Assembly: GCF_036014195.1 (NCBI RefSeq)
Contig: NZ_CP107918.1
Span: 5,332,001-5,396,000, forward strand
Source: Streptomyces sp. NBC_00442
Lineage (GTDB): Bacteria > Actinomycetota > Actinomycetes > Streptomycetales > Streptomycetaceae
Direction of reading: 5' to 3'
Length of the DNA stretch: 64,000 nucleotides
Part shown: positions 36,481 to 45,439 of the stretch, in pieces
Layout: every line of letters starts with the position of its first letter
Numbering within the stretch: the first letter of the stretch is position 1
Program-made: the position numbers and the translations under genes
The notes under the pieces: generated by a model
What the model was told of the DNA's origin: nothing
What the model saw: only the letters and a program-made list of their open reading frames with translations
Databases searched by the model: none

Positions 36481-37284
36481 GCGCGTGGCCGGGTGTCGCG
36501 CGGAAGGCGGGGCGGGGGCGGGGGGCCCGCGCTCGTCGCCGTCGCGCACGGCAGCCGTGACCCCGCCGCGCTGCGGACGGTCACCGCGCTCCTGGACCGG
36601 GTGCGCGCGCTGAGGCCGGATCTCGACGTCCGGCTCGCCCACATCGAGATCGAACGCCCGCTGCTGTCCGACGCCCTCGCCGAGCTGCGCGGGCAGGCCG
36701 TCCTCGTACCGCTGCTGCTCGGCCTCGGCCATCACGTCAAGCACGACATCCCGCACACCCTGGCCACCGCGGGCGGACACCTGGACGCCCGCGTCGCGGC
36801 GCCGCTCGGGCCGCACCCGCTGCTCGTCGAGGCGCTGCACGGGCGGCTCGTCGAGGCCGGCCTGCGGCTCGGCCCCCGTACCGCGGCCAGCGCGGTCGTG
36901 CTCGCCGCCGCCGGGTCGCGCGACCCCGACGCGGCCGCCGGCACCCGCCGCACCGCGGCTCTGCTCAGCGAGCGGCTCGGCGGGGTGCCGGTGGTGCCCG
37001 CCTACGCCTCCGGCGCCTCGCCCACCGTGCCCGAGGCGCTGCGCGCACTCGCCGCGCGCGGCAGGCACCGCGTGGCGATCGCCTCGTACCTCACCGCACC
37101 GGGACGGTTCGCGGCGCAGTGCGCGGCCGAGGCGCCATGGCTCGCGGCCGCGCCCCTGGGGGCGCATCCGGCCGTGGCGCGGCTCGTACTGCACCGCTAC
37201 GCAGGGGCGTTGACGCCGTCAACACCGTCAACGCCGCCGCCTCCCGCCGCACCGGGCGCGGCGCGGGCACGCGTGACCGTGTGA
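36388..37284 (+). CDS. Sirohydrochlorin chelatase (CbiX/SirB-like)
   Basis: 298 aa. Inserts Fe2+ (siroheme) or Co2+ (cobalamin) into sirohydrochlorin, cytosolic. LVAVAHGSRDPAALRTVTALLDRV carries the catalytic His (HGSRD) in the first half, and ASAVVLAAAGSRDPDA repeats it in the second half, so this is a two-domain CbiX-type protein. ELRGQAVLVPLLLGLGHHVKHDIP gives further metal-ligand His. ATG 36388 is the first of several in a 27-bp repeat, so the start is uncertain. Likely supplies siroheme to NirB; no cob genes are in the window. Confidence 0.87.
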   Translation: MTEQRQPMATAEQRPPMAMTEQRQPMAMTETARGRVSRGRRGGGGGPALVAVAHGSRDPAALRTVTALLDRVRALRPDLDVRLAHIEIERPLLSDALAELRGQAVLVPLLLGLGHHVKHDIPHTLATAGGHLDARVAAPLGPHPLLVEALHGRLVEAGLRLGPRTAASAVVLAAAGSRDPDAAAGTRRTAALLSERLGGVPVVPAYASGASPTVPEALRALAARGRHRVAIASYLTAPGRFAAQCAAEAPWLAAAPLGAHPAVARLVLHRYAGALTPSTPSTPPPPAAPGAARARVTV

Positions 37285-37415
37285 CGCTCCTTCAGGGCAC
37301 CCCGGCGTGCCCGGCGTACCCGGCGTGCCCGCCGCGTTCTTCCGGGTGCGTCTGCGCGGCCCGTGAACACGCCCCCTTGAGCACACTTGTCACTGTCTCC
37401 GTTTAGTGTCGGTGC

Positions 37416-38696
37416 ATGGAGTTCTACGCCGAGGCCGACACCGAGCGCTGGGCCGCCGAGCCCGACAAGCGGCCCGGCCGCACCGCCTTCCAGCGCGATC
37501 GTGCGCGCGTGCTGCACTCGGGGGCGCTGCGCCGCCTGTCCGGCAAGACGCAGGTCGTCACGCCGGGCTCGCGCAGTCAGGTCTGGGACGCGAGTCCGCG
37601 CACCCGGCTCACGCACTCCCTCGAATGCGCCCAGGTGGGCCGCGAGCTCGGCGCCGCGCTCGGCTGCGATCCCGACCTCGTCGAAGCCGCCTGCCTCGCC
37701 CACGACATGGGGCACCCGCCGTTCGGTCACAACGGCGAGCAGGCGCTCAACGAATTCGCCAAGGACATCGGCGGCTTCGAGGGCAACGCCCAGTCGCTGC
37801 GCCTGCTCACCCGGCTCGAACCGAAGCGCTTCGTGCGCTCGTCGGTGACCGGCGAGCCCGTCAGCGTCGGCCTCAACCTGACCCGCGCCGCCCTGGACGC
37901 GGCGACCAAGTACCCCTGGGCGCGGGGCGGCCACCCGAGCGACCCGGCCTCCGTGAAGTTCGGGGTCTACGAGGACGACCTGCCGGTCTTCGCCTGGGTC
38001 AGACAGGGCGCCGAGCCCTACCGCAAGTGCTTCGAGGCCCAGGTCATGGACTGGTCCGACGACGTGGCGTACTCGGTCCACGACTTCGAGGACGGCCTGC
38101 ACGCCGGGCACATCGACCCCCGGGCGCTGCTGTCCGCGACCGAGCGGGACCAGGTGTGGCGCGTCGCCGTCGGACGGTACGTGCCCGACGACACCGACCC
38201 GCAGGAGCTGGCCGACGCCCTGGACCGGCTCATGGAGCAGGAGTGGTGGCCGCACGGATACGACGGCTCCGCGGTCTCCCAGGCCCGCCTCAAGGACGCC
38301 ACGAGCCAGCTCATCGGCCGGTTCTGTCTGGCCGCCGAGAGCGCCACCCGCGCCGAGCACGGCACGGGACACCTCACGCGGTACGGGGCCGAGCTGGTCG
38401 TCCCGCGCGCGGCCCGCAACGAATGCGCCGTACTGAAAGCGGTGGCCGACCGCTACGTCATGCAGCGCGACGAGCAGGAGCGGCTCCGCGCCGACCAGCG
38501 CGTCGTGCTGGCCGAGCTCGCCGAAGCGCTGACCGTACGGGCCCCTTCCGAGGGGCTCGACCCGCAGTTCCGCGCGCTGTACGACGAGGCGGACGACGAC
38601 CGCGACAGGAAGCGCGTGATCGTCGACCAGATCGGCTCGCTCACCGACGCCGCGGCGCGCTCGCTCCACTCCAGACTCACCGTGCACCACCGGTAA
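37416..38696 (+). CDS. dgt: Deoxyguanosinetriphosphate triphosphohydrolase-like protein
   Basis: 426-aa HD-domain enzyme cleaving dGTP (or other dNTPs) to deoxynucleoside and triphosphate, cytosolic. [16 protein letters not shown] (His), [20 protein letters not shown] (His-Asp pair) and [14 protein letters not shown] give the metal-binding H...HD...D set. Length is typical of the dgt type 2 family. ATG 37416 follows TTTAGTGTC closely, so the mRNA may be leaderless. Probable role in nucleotide pool or replication control, together with dnaG 1.4 kb downstream. Confidence 0.92.
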   Translation: MEFYAEADTERWAAEPDKRPGRTAFQRDRARVLHSGALRRLSGKTQVVTPGSRSQVWDASPRTRLTHSLECAQVGRELGAALGCDPDLVEAACLAHDMGHPPFGHNGEQALNEFAKDIGGFEGNAQSLRLLTRLEPKRFVRSSVTGEPVSVGLNLTRAALDAATKYPWARGGHPSDPASVKFGVYEDDLPVFAWVRQGAEPYRKCFEAQVMDWSDDVAYSVHDFEDGLHAGHIDPRALLSATERDQVWRVAVGRYVPDDTDPQELADALDRLMEQEWWPHGYDGSAVSQARLKDATSQLIGRFCLAAESATRAEHGTGHLTRYGAELVVPRAARNECAVLKAVADRYVMQRDEQERLRADQRVVLAELAEALTVRAPSEGLDPQFRALYDEADDDRDRKRVIVDQIGSLTDAAARSLHSRLTVHHR

Positions 38697-38805
38697 TCCA
38701 GGCCGACCCGGCGTCCCAACGGAGCAAGCCCTCTTCCCCCGCCACGCTCCGTGCGGGACGCTCGCAGATGGCGGCGCCGCGCAGCAAGCACCGAGGAGGC
38801 ATCAA

Positions 38806-40068
38806 GTGGTCGACGCAGATCGGACATTCGTCATCGTGGGAGGCGGTCTCGCCGGGGCGAAAGCCGCCGAGACCCTCCGCAGCGACGGTTTCAGCGGGCG
38901 GGTGATCCTCATCGGCGACGAACGCGACCACCCCTACGAACGGCCGCCCCTGTCCAAGGGGTTCCTGACCGGCAAGGAGGAACGCGACAGCGTCTTCGTG
39001 CACGAGGCCGCCTGGTACGCACAGCGTGACATCGAGCTCCACCTGGGCCAGCCCGTCACCGCCATCGACCGGGACGCCAAGACGGTCCGGCTCGGTGACG
39101 GCGCGCTCATCCAGTACGACCGGCTGCTGCTGGCCACCGGCGCCGAGCCGCGCCGCCTGGACATCCCCGGCACCGACCTGGCGGGCGTCCACCACCTGCG
39201 GCGCCTGGCCCACTCCGAGCGGCTGCGGCACGTCCTGAAGGCGCTCGGCCGCGACAACGGCCACCTCGTGATCTCGGGCGCCGGCTGGATCGGCCTGGAG
39301 GTCGCGGCCGCCGCACGGGGCTACGGCGCGGAGGTCACCGTCGTCGAGCCGGCGGCCACCCCGCTCCACAACGTGCTCGGCCCGGAACTGGGCCAGCTCT
39401 TCACCGACCTGCACGCCGAGCACGGCGTCCGGTTCCACTTCGGCGCCCGCCTCACCGAGATCGTCGGCCAGGACGGCATGGTCCTCGCCGCCCGCACCGA
39501 CGACGGCGAGGAGCACCCCGCGCACGACGTGCTGGCCGCGATCGGCGCCGCCCCGCGCACCTCGCTCGCCGAGACGGCCGGGCTCGCCATGGTCGACCGG
39601 GCGCACGGCGGCGGCATCGCCGTGGACGCCTCGCTGCGCACGTCCGACCCCGACATCTTCGCGGCCGGTGACGTGGCGGCCGTCCACCACCCGCTGTTCG
39701 ACACCCGGCTGCGCGTCGAACACTGGGCCAACGCCCTCAACGGCGGCCCGGCCGCCGCTCGGGCGATGCTCGACCAGGAGGTGTCGTACGACCGCGTCCC
39801 CTACTTCTTCTCCGACCAGTACGACGTCGGCCTCGAATACTCGGGCTGGGCGCCGCCCGGCACCTACGACCAGGTCGTGATCCGGGGCGACACGGGCAAG
39901 CGCGAGTTCATCGCGTTCTGGCTCAAGGACCGCCGGGTGCTCGCCGGAATGAACGTCAACGTGTGGGATGTCACAGAGCCCATCCAGGCCCTGATCCGGG
40001 GCGGCGCCGAGGTGGACACCGAGGCGCTCGCCGATCCGTCGGTCGCACTCGGCTCCCTCGCACCCTGA
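38806..40068 (+). CDS. Ferredoxin/rubredoxin reductase-like FAD protein
   Basis: 420 aa. GTG 38806 with GAGGAGG upstream. Glutathione-reductase-type fold: FVIVGGGLAGAKAAETLRSDG (FAD), LVISGAGWIGLEVAAAARGYG (NAD), ASLRTSDPDIFAAGDVA (second FAD contact), and a C-terminal dimerisation domain DQYDVGLEYSGWAPPG, as in BphA4-type ferredoxin reductases. No redox-active Cys pair. Electron donor to a ferredoxin or P450 elsewhere; none is adjacent. Confidence 0.92.
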   Translation: MVDADRTFVIVGGGLAGAKAAETLRSDGFSGRVILIGDERDHPYERPPLSKGFLTGKEERDSVFVHEAAWYAQRDIELHLGQPVTAIDRDAKTVRLGDGALIQYDRLLLATGAEPRRLDIPGTDLAGVHHLRRLAHSERLRHVLKALGRDNGHLVISGAGWIGLEVAAAARGYGAEVTVVEPAATPLHNVLGPELGQLFTDLHAEHGVRFHFGARLTEIVGQDGMVLAARTDDGEEHPAHDVLAAIGAAPRTSLAETAGLAMVDRAHGGGIAVDASLRTSDPDIFAAGDVAAVHHPLFDTRLRVEHWANALNGGPAAARAMLDQEVSYDRVPYFFSDQYDVGLEYSGWAPPGTYDQVVIRGDTGKREFIAFWLKDRRVLAGMNVNVWDVTEPIQALIRGGAEVDTEALADPSVALGSLAP

Positions 40069-40097
40069 GTGTCGTGGCGTCCCCGTAGACTTCACGC

Positions 40098-41993
40098 GTG
40101 GCAGGCAGGATCAACGATGACGACGTGAAGGCGGTACGGGACGCGGTCCCGATCGACGCCGTCGTGTCCGAGTACCTGCAGCTGCGCAACGCGGGCGGCG
40201 GCAACCTCAAGGGCCTGTGCCCCTTTCACGACGAGAAGTCGCCGTCCTTCCAGGTCAGCCCGAGCAAGGGTCTCTTCCACTGCTTCGGCTGCCAGGAGGG
40301 CGGCGACACGATCGCCTTCGTGCGGAAGATCGACCACCTGTCGTTCTCCGAGGCGGTCGAGCGGCTCGCCGCCACCGCGGGCATCACCCTGCGCTACGAA
40401 GAGGGCGGCTACAACCCCTCCCACCAGCGCGGCGAACGCATCCGCCTGGTCGAGGCCCACAAGGCGGCCGCCCAGTTCTACAGCGAGCAGCTCGGCAGTC
40501 CCGAGGCGGAGATCGGCCGTGCGTTCCTCGCGGAGCGCGGCTTCGACCAGGCGGCGGCCGCCCACTTCGGCGTGGGCTACAGCCCGGCCGGCTGGGACCA
40601 TCTGACGCGCTTCCTGCGCGGCAAGGGCTTCTCCGACAAGGAACTGCTGACCTCGGGCCTCGCCCAGGAGAGCCGCCGCAACCCCATCGACCGTTTCCGC
40701 GGCCGGCTGATGTGGCCGATCCGCGACGTGTCGGGCGAGGTCGTCGGCTTCGGCGCGCGCAAGCTGCGCGACGACGACAACGGCCCGAAGTACCTCAACA
40801 CCCCCGAGACGCCGATCTACAAGAAGTCGCAGGTCCTGTACGGCATCGACCTGGCGAAGAAGGACATCGCCAAGTCCAGCCGCGCCGTGGTCGTCGAGGG
40901 CTACACCGACGTCATGGCGTGCCATCTGGCCGGCGTCACCACGGCGATCGCGACCTGTGGCACGGCCTTCGGCGGCGACCACATCAAGATCCTTCGCCGC
41001 CTCCTGATGGACAACGGCTCGGCCCGTGTCATCTTCACCTTCGACGGCGACGCGGCCGGCCAGAAGGCCGCCCTGCGAGCCTTCGAGGACGATCAGAAGT
41101 TCGCCGCCGAGACGTACATCGCGATCGCGCCGGACAACATGGACCCGTGCGACCTGCGCCTGGCCAAGGGCGACGAGGCCGTCGCCGAGCTGGTCCAGCC
41201 CCGCACCCCGCTCTTCGAGTTCGCGATCCGTCAGATCGTCGCGCGCTACGACCTGGAGACCCCGGCCGGCCGGGCCGCCGCCCTCGACGAGGCGGCGCCC
41301 ATCGTCGCCCGCATCAAGAACGTGGCGTCCCAGCACGAGGTGGCCGTCCAACTCGCGGGCATCCTCGGCATCCTGGACACCCAGTTCGTCGTCAAGCGCG
41401 TCGCTCAGCTCGCCCGCTGGGCCCGCGACCGCGGCGGCAAGGGCCCCGCGCCCGCCCCCGGCCGCCGCCCGCCGTACGAGGGTGCGGCCCCCGGCCCGTC
41501 CTTCGCCTCCGGGCCCGCCCTGAACCTGCGCAGCCCCGCCCACCGCACCGAACGCGAGCTCCTCAAGCTGGCGTTGCAGCACCCGCACCTGGTGTCCCCG
41601 GCGTTCGACGCGTACGGCGTGGACGAGTTCACCGCCCCGCCCTACGCCGCGGTCCGCCAGTGCATCCAGGAAGCGGGCGGCGCCACCGACGCCCCCTCCG
41701 ACTACCTGCCTGCCGTCATGGACCGCGCGCCCAACGACGTGGTGCGCGCCCTGGTCACCGAGCTGGCCGTGGAGGCCGTCCACGCCCGCACCGTCGACGA
41801 GGCGTACGCGGGCGAGCAGTTGGTCGCGGTGCGCCGCCGCGCCGTGGACCGCCGCCTCCTGGACATCCAGGGCTCCCTCGCACGCCTCGGCCAGCACGGC
41901 GACCCGGCCCAACTGGCCGCCGTCCAGAACGAGTTGTGGGTCCTCCAGCAGTACGGCCAGGCCCTGCGCAACAAGGGCGCGGCCGCGCTCTAG
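40098..41993 (+). CDS. dnaG: DNA primase
   Basis: 631 aa, makes RNA primers at the replication fork. GTG 40098 (AGRINDDDVKAVRDAVPIDAVV). CHC2 zinc domain (Cys41, His44, Cys62, Cys65; CPFH and CFGC), catalytic TOPRIM domain (VVVEGYTDVMACHLAG, Glu; FTFDGDAAGQKAAL, Asp-X-Asp; PDNMDPCD), and C-terminal helicase-binding domain after a Pro/Gly linker (APAPGRRPPYE). Starts 29 bp after the ferredoxin-reductase stop; upstream sequence CCCCGTAGACTT is a possible -10. Confidence 0.98.
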   Translation: MAGRINDDDVKAVRDAVPIDAVVSEYLQLRNAGGGNLKGLCPFHDEKSPSFQVSPSKGLFHCFGCQEGGDTIAFVRKIDHLSFSEAVERLAATAGITLRYEEGGYNPSHQRGERIRLVEAHKAAAQFYSEQLGSPEAEIGRAFLAERGFDQAAAAHFGVGYSPAGWDHLTRFLRGKGFSDKELLTSGLAQESRRNPIDRFRGRLMWPIRDVSGEVVGFGARKLRDDDNGPKYLNTPETPIYKKSQVLYGIDLAKKDIAKSSRAVVVEGYTDVMACHLAGVTTAIATCGTAFGGDHIKILRRLLMDNGSARVIFTFDGDAAGQKAALRAFEDDQKFAAETYIAIAPDNMDPCDLRLAKGDEAVAELVQPRTPLFEFAIRQIVARYDLETPAGRAAALDEAAPIVARIKNVASQHEVAVQLAGILGILDTQFVVKRVAQLARWARDRGGKGPAPAPGRRPPYEGAAPGPSFASGPALNLRSPAHRTERELLKLALQHPHLVSPAFDAYGVDEFTAPPYAAVRQCIQEAGGATDAPSDYLPAVMDRAPNDVVRALVTELAVEAVHARTVDEAYAGEQLVAVRRRAVDRRLLDIQGSLARLGQHGDPAQLAAVQNELWVLQQYGQALRNKGAAAL

Positions 41994-42298
41994 GGCGTGG
42001 CTCCGCAGTCCCGTCCGGCCGCCGCGTGCCACCCCCGACGGCTCCGTCCGGGTAACCACCCGCTCACGCACGGCTTCAAAAAGTCACCGCACGCCCGTCG
42101 CGGCGACGCTGTGTCGTACCCCACACTGGATGGCGGTGCCTGAGTCCTCGGAGCGCGGCCGGCCCACCCTCGCCGGTGGGCTCCTCACCCCCGCGGATCC
42201 GCTCAACGATGTGCACGGGACGGAAAGCGGCCCGGCCGCCCCCCGTCCCGCTGCCGCACGCCCCCGATCCGGCAGCGATCACCCTGGAGGTCGCCCCC
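41994..42298. other. Intergenic region upstream of sigma factor
   Basis: 305 bp. Contains frames that read into the sigma factor but without ribosome sites. AAAAAGTCACCGCAC (near 42078) is the AT-richest spot and a plausible promoter area; no clear -10/-35 pair was identified. No other gene seen. Confidence 0.5.
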
Positions 42299-43390
42299 GT
42301 GCAGACCCGGACCCTGACCGACCACGACGTCGTCACGGCGGCCGCACCGCCCCAGCCGCGGGCCGTGCACCGCCCCGAGGCGGTGCCGTCCGGGCCGGAC
42401 GCGGGGCCCGCGTCCGGCCCCCCCGAGGAAGAGGCCCCCGAACCCCCCCGCCCGCGGCCGAGCCGCGCGGACACCGGGGGCCCCTCCTCCGACCTGTTCC
42501 GCCAGTACCTGCGCGAGATCGGACGCATCCCGCTGCTCACCGCCGTCGAGGAGGTCGAACTCTCCCGGCGCGTCGAGGCCGGCCTGTTCGCCGAGGAGAA
42601 GCTGAACACCACCCCCGACCTGGACTCCCAACTCGCGCTAGATCTCGACAAGTTGGTCGTCATGGGTCGGATGGCGAAGCGCCGGCTCATCGAGGCGAAC
42701 CTGCGGCTCGTGGTGTCCGTGGCCAAGCGGTACGTGGGGCGCGGCCTGACGATGCTCGACCTCGTCCAGGAAGGAAACCTCGGACTGATCAGGGCGGTCG
42801 AGAAGTTCGACTACGCGCGCGGCTACAAGTTCTCCACGTACGCGACCTGGTGGATCCGCCAGGCCATGTCCCGGGCGCTCGCCGACCAGGCCCGCACCAT
42901 CCGCGTCCCCGTCCACGTCGTCGAACTCATCAACCGCGTGGTGCGCGTCCAGCGCCGGATGCTCCAGGAGCGCGGCTACGAGCCGACGCCCGAGGAGGTC
43001 GCCGCCCACCTCGACCTGACGCCCGAGCGGGTCGGCGAGGTGCTGCGCCTGGCGCAGGAGCCGGTCTCGCTGCACGCGCCGGTGGGGGAGGAGGACGATG
43101 TCGCGCTCGGCGACCTCATCGAGGACGGGGACGCCGCGTCGCCCGTCGAGTCCGCCGCGTTCCTGCTGCTGCGCCAGCATCTGGAAGCCGTGCTCTCCAC
43201 GCTGGGCGAGCGCGAACGCAAGGTGGTGCAGCTGCGGTACGGGCTCGCGGACGGGCGGCCGCGCACGCTTGAGGAGATAGGCCGGATCTTCGGGGTGACC
43301 CGCGAGCGGATCCGCCAGATCGAGTCGAAGACGCTGAACAAGCTCCGCGACCACGCGTTCGCGGATCAGCTGCGCGGCTATCTGGACTGA
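42299..43390 (+). CDS. hrdA: Principal-like RNA polymerase sigma factor (RpoD/Hrd family)
   Basis: 363 aa. GTG 42299 ([17 protein letters not shown]) has GGAGG 8 nt upstream and is preferred over longer frames. Regions 1.2 ([25 protein letters not shown]), 2.1-2.4 ([22 protein letters not shown] to [15 protein letters not shown]), 3 and 4.2 ([20 protein letters not shown]) are complete; a Pro-rich N-terminus replaces the acidic region 1.1 of HrdB. I infer HrdA from synteny memory (dnaG next to hrdA in S. coelicolor), not from diagnostic residues; HrdC or HrdD-type cannot be excluded. Confidence 0.9.
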   Translation: MQTRTLTDHDVVTAAAPPQPRAVHRPEAVPSGPDAGPASGPPEEEAPEPPRPRPSRADTGGPSSDLFRQYLREIGRIPLLTAVEEVELSRRVEAGLFAEEKLNTTPDLDSQLALDLDKLVVMGRMAKRRLIEANLRLVVSVAKRYVGRGLTMLDLVQEGNLGLIRAVEKFDYARGYKFSTYATWWIRQAMSRALADQARTIRVPVHVVELINRVVRVQRRMLQERGYEPTPEEVAAHLDLTPERVGEVLRLAQEPVSLHAPVGEEDDVALGDLIEDGDAASPVESAAFLLLRQHLEAVLSTLGERERKVVQLRYGLADGRPRTLEEIGRIFGVTRERIRQIESKTLNKLRDHAFADQLRGYLD

Positions 43391-43475
43391 ACGGAAAGAG
43401 GCACGGGACGGACAGAGGCACGGGACGGACAGAGGCACTGAACGGAAAGAGGCACGGGACGGAAAGAGGCCGGTG
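43391..43475. repeat. 17-bp tandem repeat after the sigma-factor gene
   Basis: ACGGAMAGAGGCACGGG in five head-to-tail copies (starts 43391, 43408, 43425, 43442, 43459; last copy partial). It begins directly after the stop codon and runs into the terminator. Confidence 0.95.
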
Positions 43476-43494
43476 CGCTGCCTGCGCACCGGCC
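43468..43494. terminator. Bidirectional terminator between sigma factor and ABC exporter
   Basis: GGCCGGTGCGC and GCGCACCGGCC form a perfect 11-bp stem with loop TGCCT, between convergent genes. Confidence 0.8.
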
Positions 43495-43510
43495 CCAACT
43501 CCCGTACCGA

Positions 43511-45439
43511 TCAGTCGACCTCGGCCACCGCTTGCGCGAACTGGGCCGCGTACAGGCGCGCGTACGCCCCGTCCGCCGCCAACAGCTCGTCGTGCGTGCC
43601 CTGTTCGACGATCGAGCCGTTCTCCATCACCAGGATGACGTCCGCGTCCCGGATCGTGGAGAGCCGGTGCGCGATGACGAACGACGTACGCCCGTGGGCG
43701 AGCCGCGCCATCGCCTTCTGGATCAGCACCTCGGTGCGGGTGTCGACCGAGCTCGTCGCCTCGTCGAGGACCAGGATCACCGGGTCGGACAGGAACGCCC
43801 GCGCGATGGTGATGAGCTGCTTCTCGCCCGCGCTGACGCCCGTGCCCTCGTCGTCGATGACGGTGTCGTAGCCCTCGGGGAGCGTCCGGATGAAGCGGTC
43901 CGCGTGGGCCGCCTTCGCCGCCTCCTCGATCTCCTCGCGCGTGACGTCCTTGGGCGCGCCGTACGCGATGTTGTCCGCGATGGAGCCGCCGAACAGCCAG
44001 GTGTCCTGGAGCACCATGCCGATGCCGGCGCGCAGTTCCTCGCGGGTCATCCGCGCCGCGTCCACCCCGTCCAGGGTGATCCGGCCGCCGGTGACCTCGT
44101 AGAACCGCATGAGCAGATTGACCAGCGTCGTCTTGCCGGCGCCCGTCGGGCCGACGATCGCAACCGTGTGGCCGGGCTCCACCGTCAGCGAGAGGTCCTC
44201 GATGAGCGGCTTGTCCTGCTCGTAGCGGAACGACACGTGCTCCAGCGCGACCGCGCCGCGCAGTACCTCGGGACGCTCGGGCGTCGCGGTGTCCGGCTCC
44301 TGCTCCTCCGCGTCGAGCAGCTCGAAGATCCGCTCGGCGGACGCGACTCCGGACTGCACCAGGTTCGCCATCGAGGCGACCTGGGTCAGCGGCATCGAGA
44401 ACTGCCGCGAGTACTGGATGAACGCCTGCACGTCACCGATGGACAGCGAGCCCGTCGCGACCCGCAGCCCGCCGACGACGGCGACCAGGACGTAGTTCAG
44501 GTTGGACACGAACATCATCAGCGGCTGCATGACGCCGCTGTTGAACTGCGCCTTGAACGAAGCTTCGTACAGCGCGTCGTTCTGCTCGGCGAACGCGTCC
44601 GCCGACTCCTGCTGGCGTCCGAACACCTTCACCAGGGCGTGCCCGGTGTACATCTCCTCGATGTGCGCGTTCAGTTTGCCCGTGGACTTCCACTGCTGGA
44701 CGAACTGGGGCTGCGAGCGCTTGCCCACCTTCGTCGCCACGACGATCGACAGCGGCACCGTGATCAGCGCCACGAGCGCGAGCAGCGGCGAGATCCAGAA
44801 CATCATCACGAGGACGCCGACGATGGTGAGCAGCGAGTTGATGAGCTGGCCCATCGTCTGCTGCATCGTCTGCGAGATGTTGTCCATGTCGTTGGTGGCG
44901 CGGCTGAGCACCTCGCCGCGCTTGGCCTTGTCGAAGTAGGACAGGGGCAGCCGCGACATCTTGGTCTGGATGTCCTCGCGCATCCGGAACACCGTCTTGT
45001 TGATGGCGCGGTTGGAGAGCCGCGTCGCCACCAGCATGAGCAGGCCCGCGCCCACGTACACCGCGAGCGCGGCGAGCAGCACGCCGCCCACCCCGCCGAA
45101 GTCGATGCCGTGGCCCGGGGTGAAGTCCACCCCGGACAGCATGTCGGCGAGGCCGCCCTGACCCTTGTGCCGCAGGTCGGCCAGGGCCTGGGCCTTGCTG
45201 ACGCCCTCGGGGATCCGGCGTCCGACGACCCCGGCGAAGACCAGGTCGGTCGCCCTGCCGAGAATCTTGGGGCCGACCACCGAGAGGCCGACGCTGCACA
45301 CCACCGCGACGAGCATCACGCTCAGCGTGGCCTTCTCCGGAGCGAGCCGTTTGACCAGCCGTTTTCCGGAGTCCTTGAAGTTCATCGACCGCTGATCCGG
45401 GCCGCCGCCCATCATCATGCGTCCACCGGCCCCGCTCAT
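43511..45439 (-). CDS. ABC exporter, fused membrane and ATPase subunit (second of pair)
   Basis: 642 aa half-transporter. Starts at ATG 45439 (MSGAGGRMMMGGGPDQRS), overlapping the first subunit's stop by 4 nt. Six TM helices (ABC type I fold), Walker A GPTGAGKTTLVNLL, Q-loop, signature VSAGEKQLITIARAFL, Walker B VILVLDEATSSVD (Glu), and switch His (FVIAHRLSTI). Its ATPase is fully canonical, unlike some heterodimer partners. Works with the upstream subunit as a heterodimeric exporter of lipid or drug type; substrate unknown. Confidence 0.95.
   Translation of the reverse strand: MSGAGGRMMMGGGPDQRSMNFKDSGKRLVKRLAPEKATLSVMLVAVVCSVGLSVVGPKILGRATDLVFAGVVGRRIPEGVSKAQALADLRHKGQGGLADMLSGVDFTPGHGIDFGGVGGVLLAALAVYVGAGLLMLVATRLSNRAINKTVFRMREDIQTKMSRLPLSYFDKAKRGEVLSRATNDMDNISQTMQQTMGQLINSLLTIVGVLVMMFWISPLLALVALITVPLSIVVATKVGKRSQPQFVQQWKSTGKLNAHIEEMYTGHALVKVFGRQQESADAFAEQNDALYEASFKAQFNSGVMQPLMMFVSNLNYVLVAVVGGLRVATGSLSIGDVQAFIQYSRQFSMPLTQVASMANLVQSGVASAERIFELLDAEEQEPDTATPERPEVLRGAVALEHVSFRYEQDKPLIEDLSLTVEPGHTVAIVGPTGAGKTTLVNLLMRFYEVTGGRITLDGVDAARMTREELRAGIGMVLQDTWLFGGSIADNIAYGAPKDVTREEIEEAAKAAHADRFIRTLPEGYDTVIDDEGTGVSAGEKQLITIARAFLSDPVILVLDEATSSVDTRTEVLIQKAMARLAHGRTSFVIAHRLSTIRDADVILVMENGSIVEQGTHDELLAADGAYARLYAAQFAQAVAEVD

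Noticed and set aside
43391..43475. 17-bp tandem array as a CRISPR array
   Set aside because: Units are head to tail with no spacers, and no cas genes are present.
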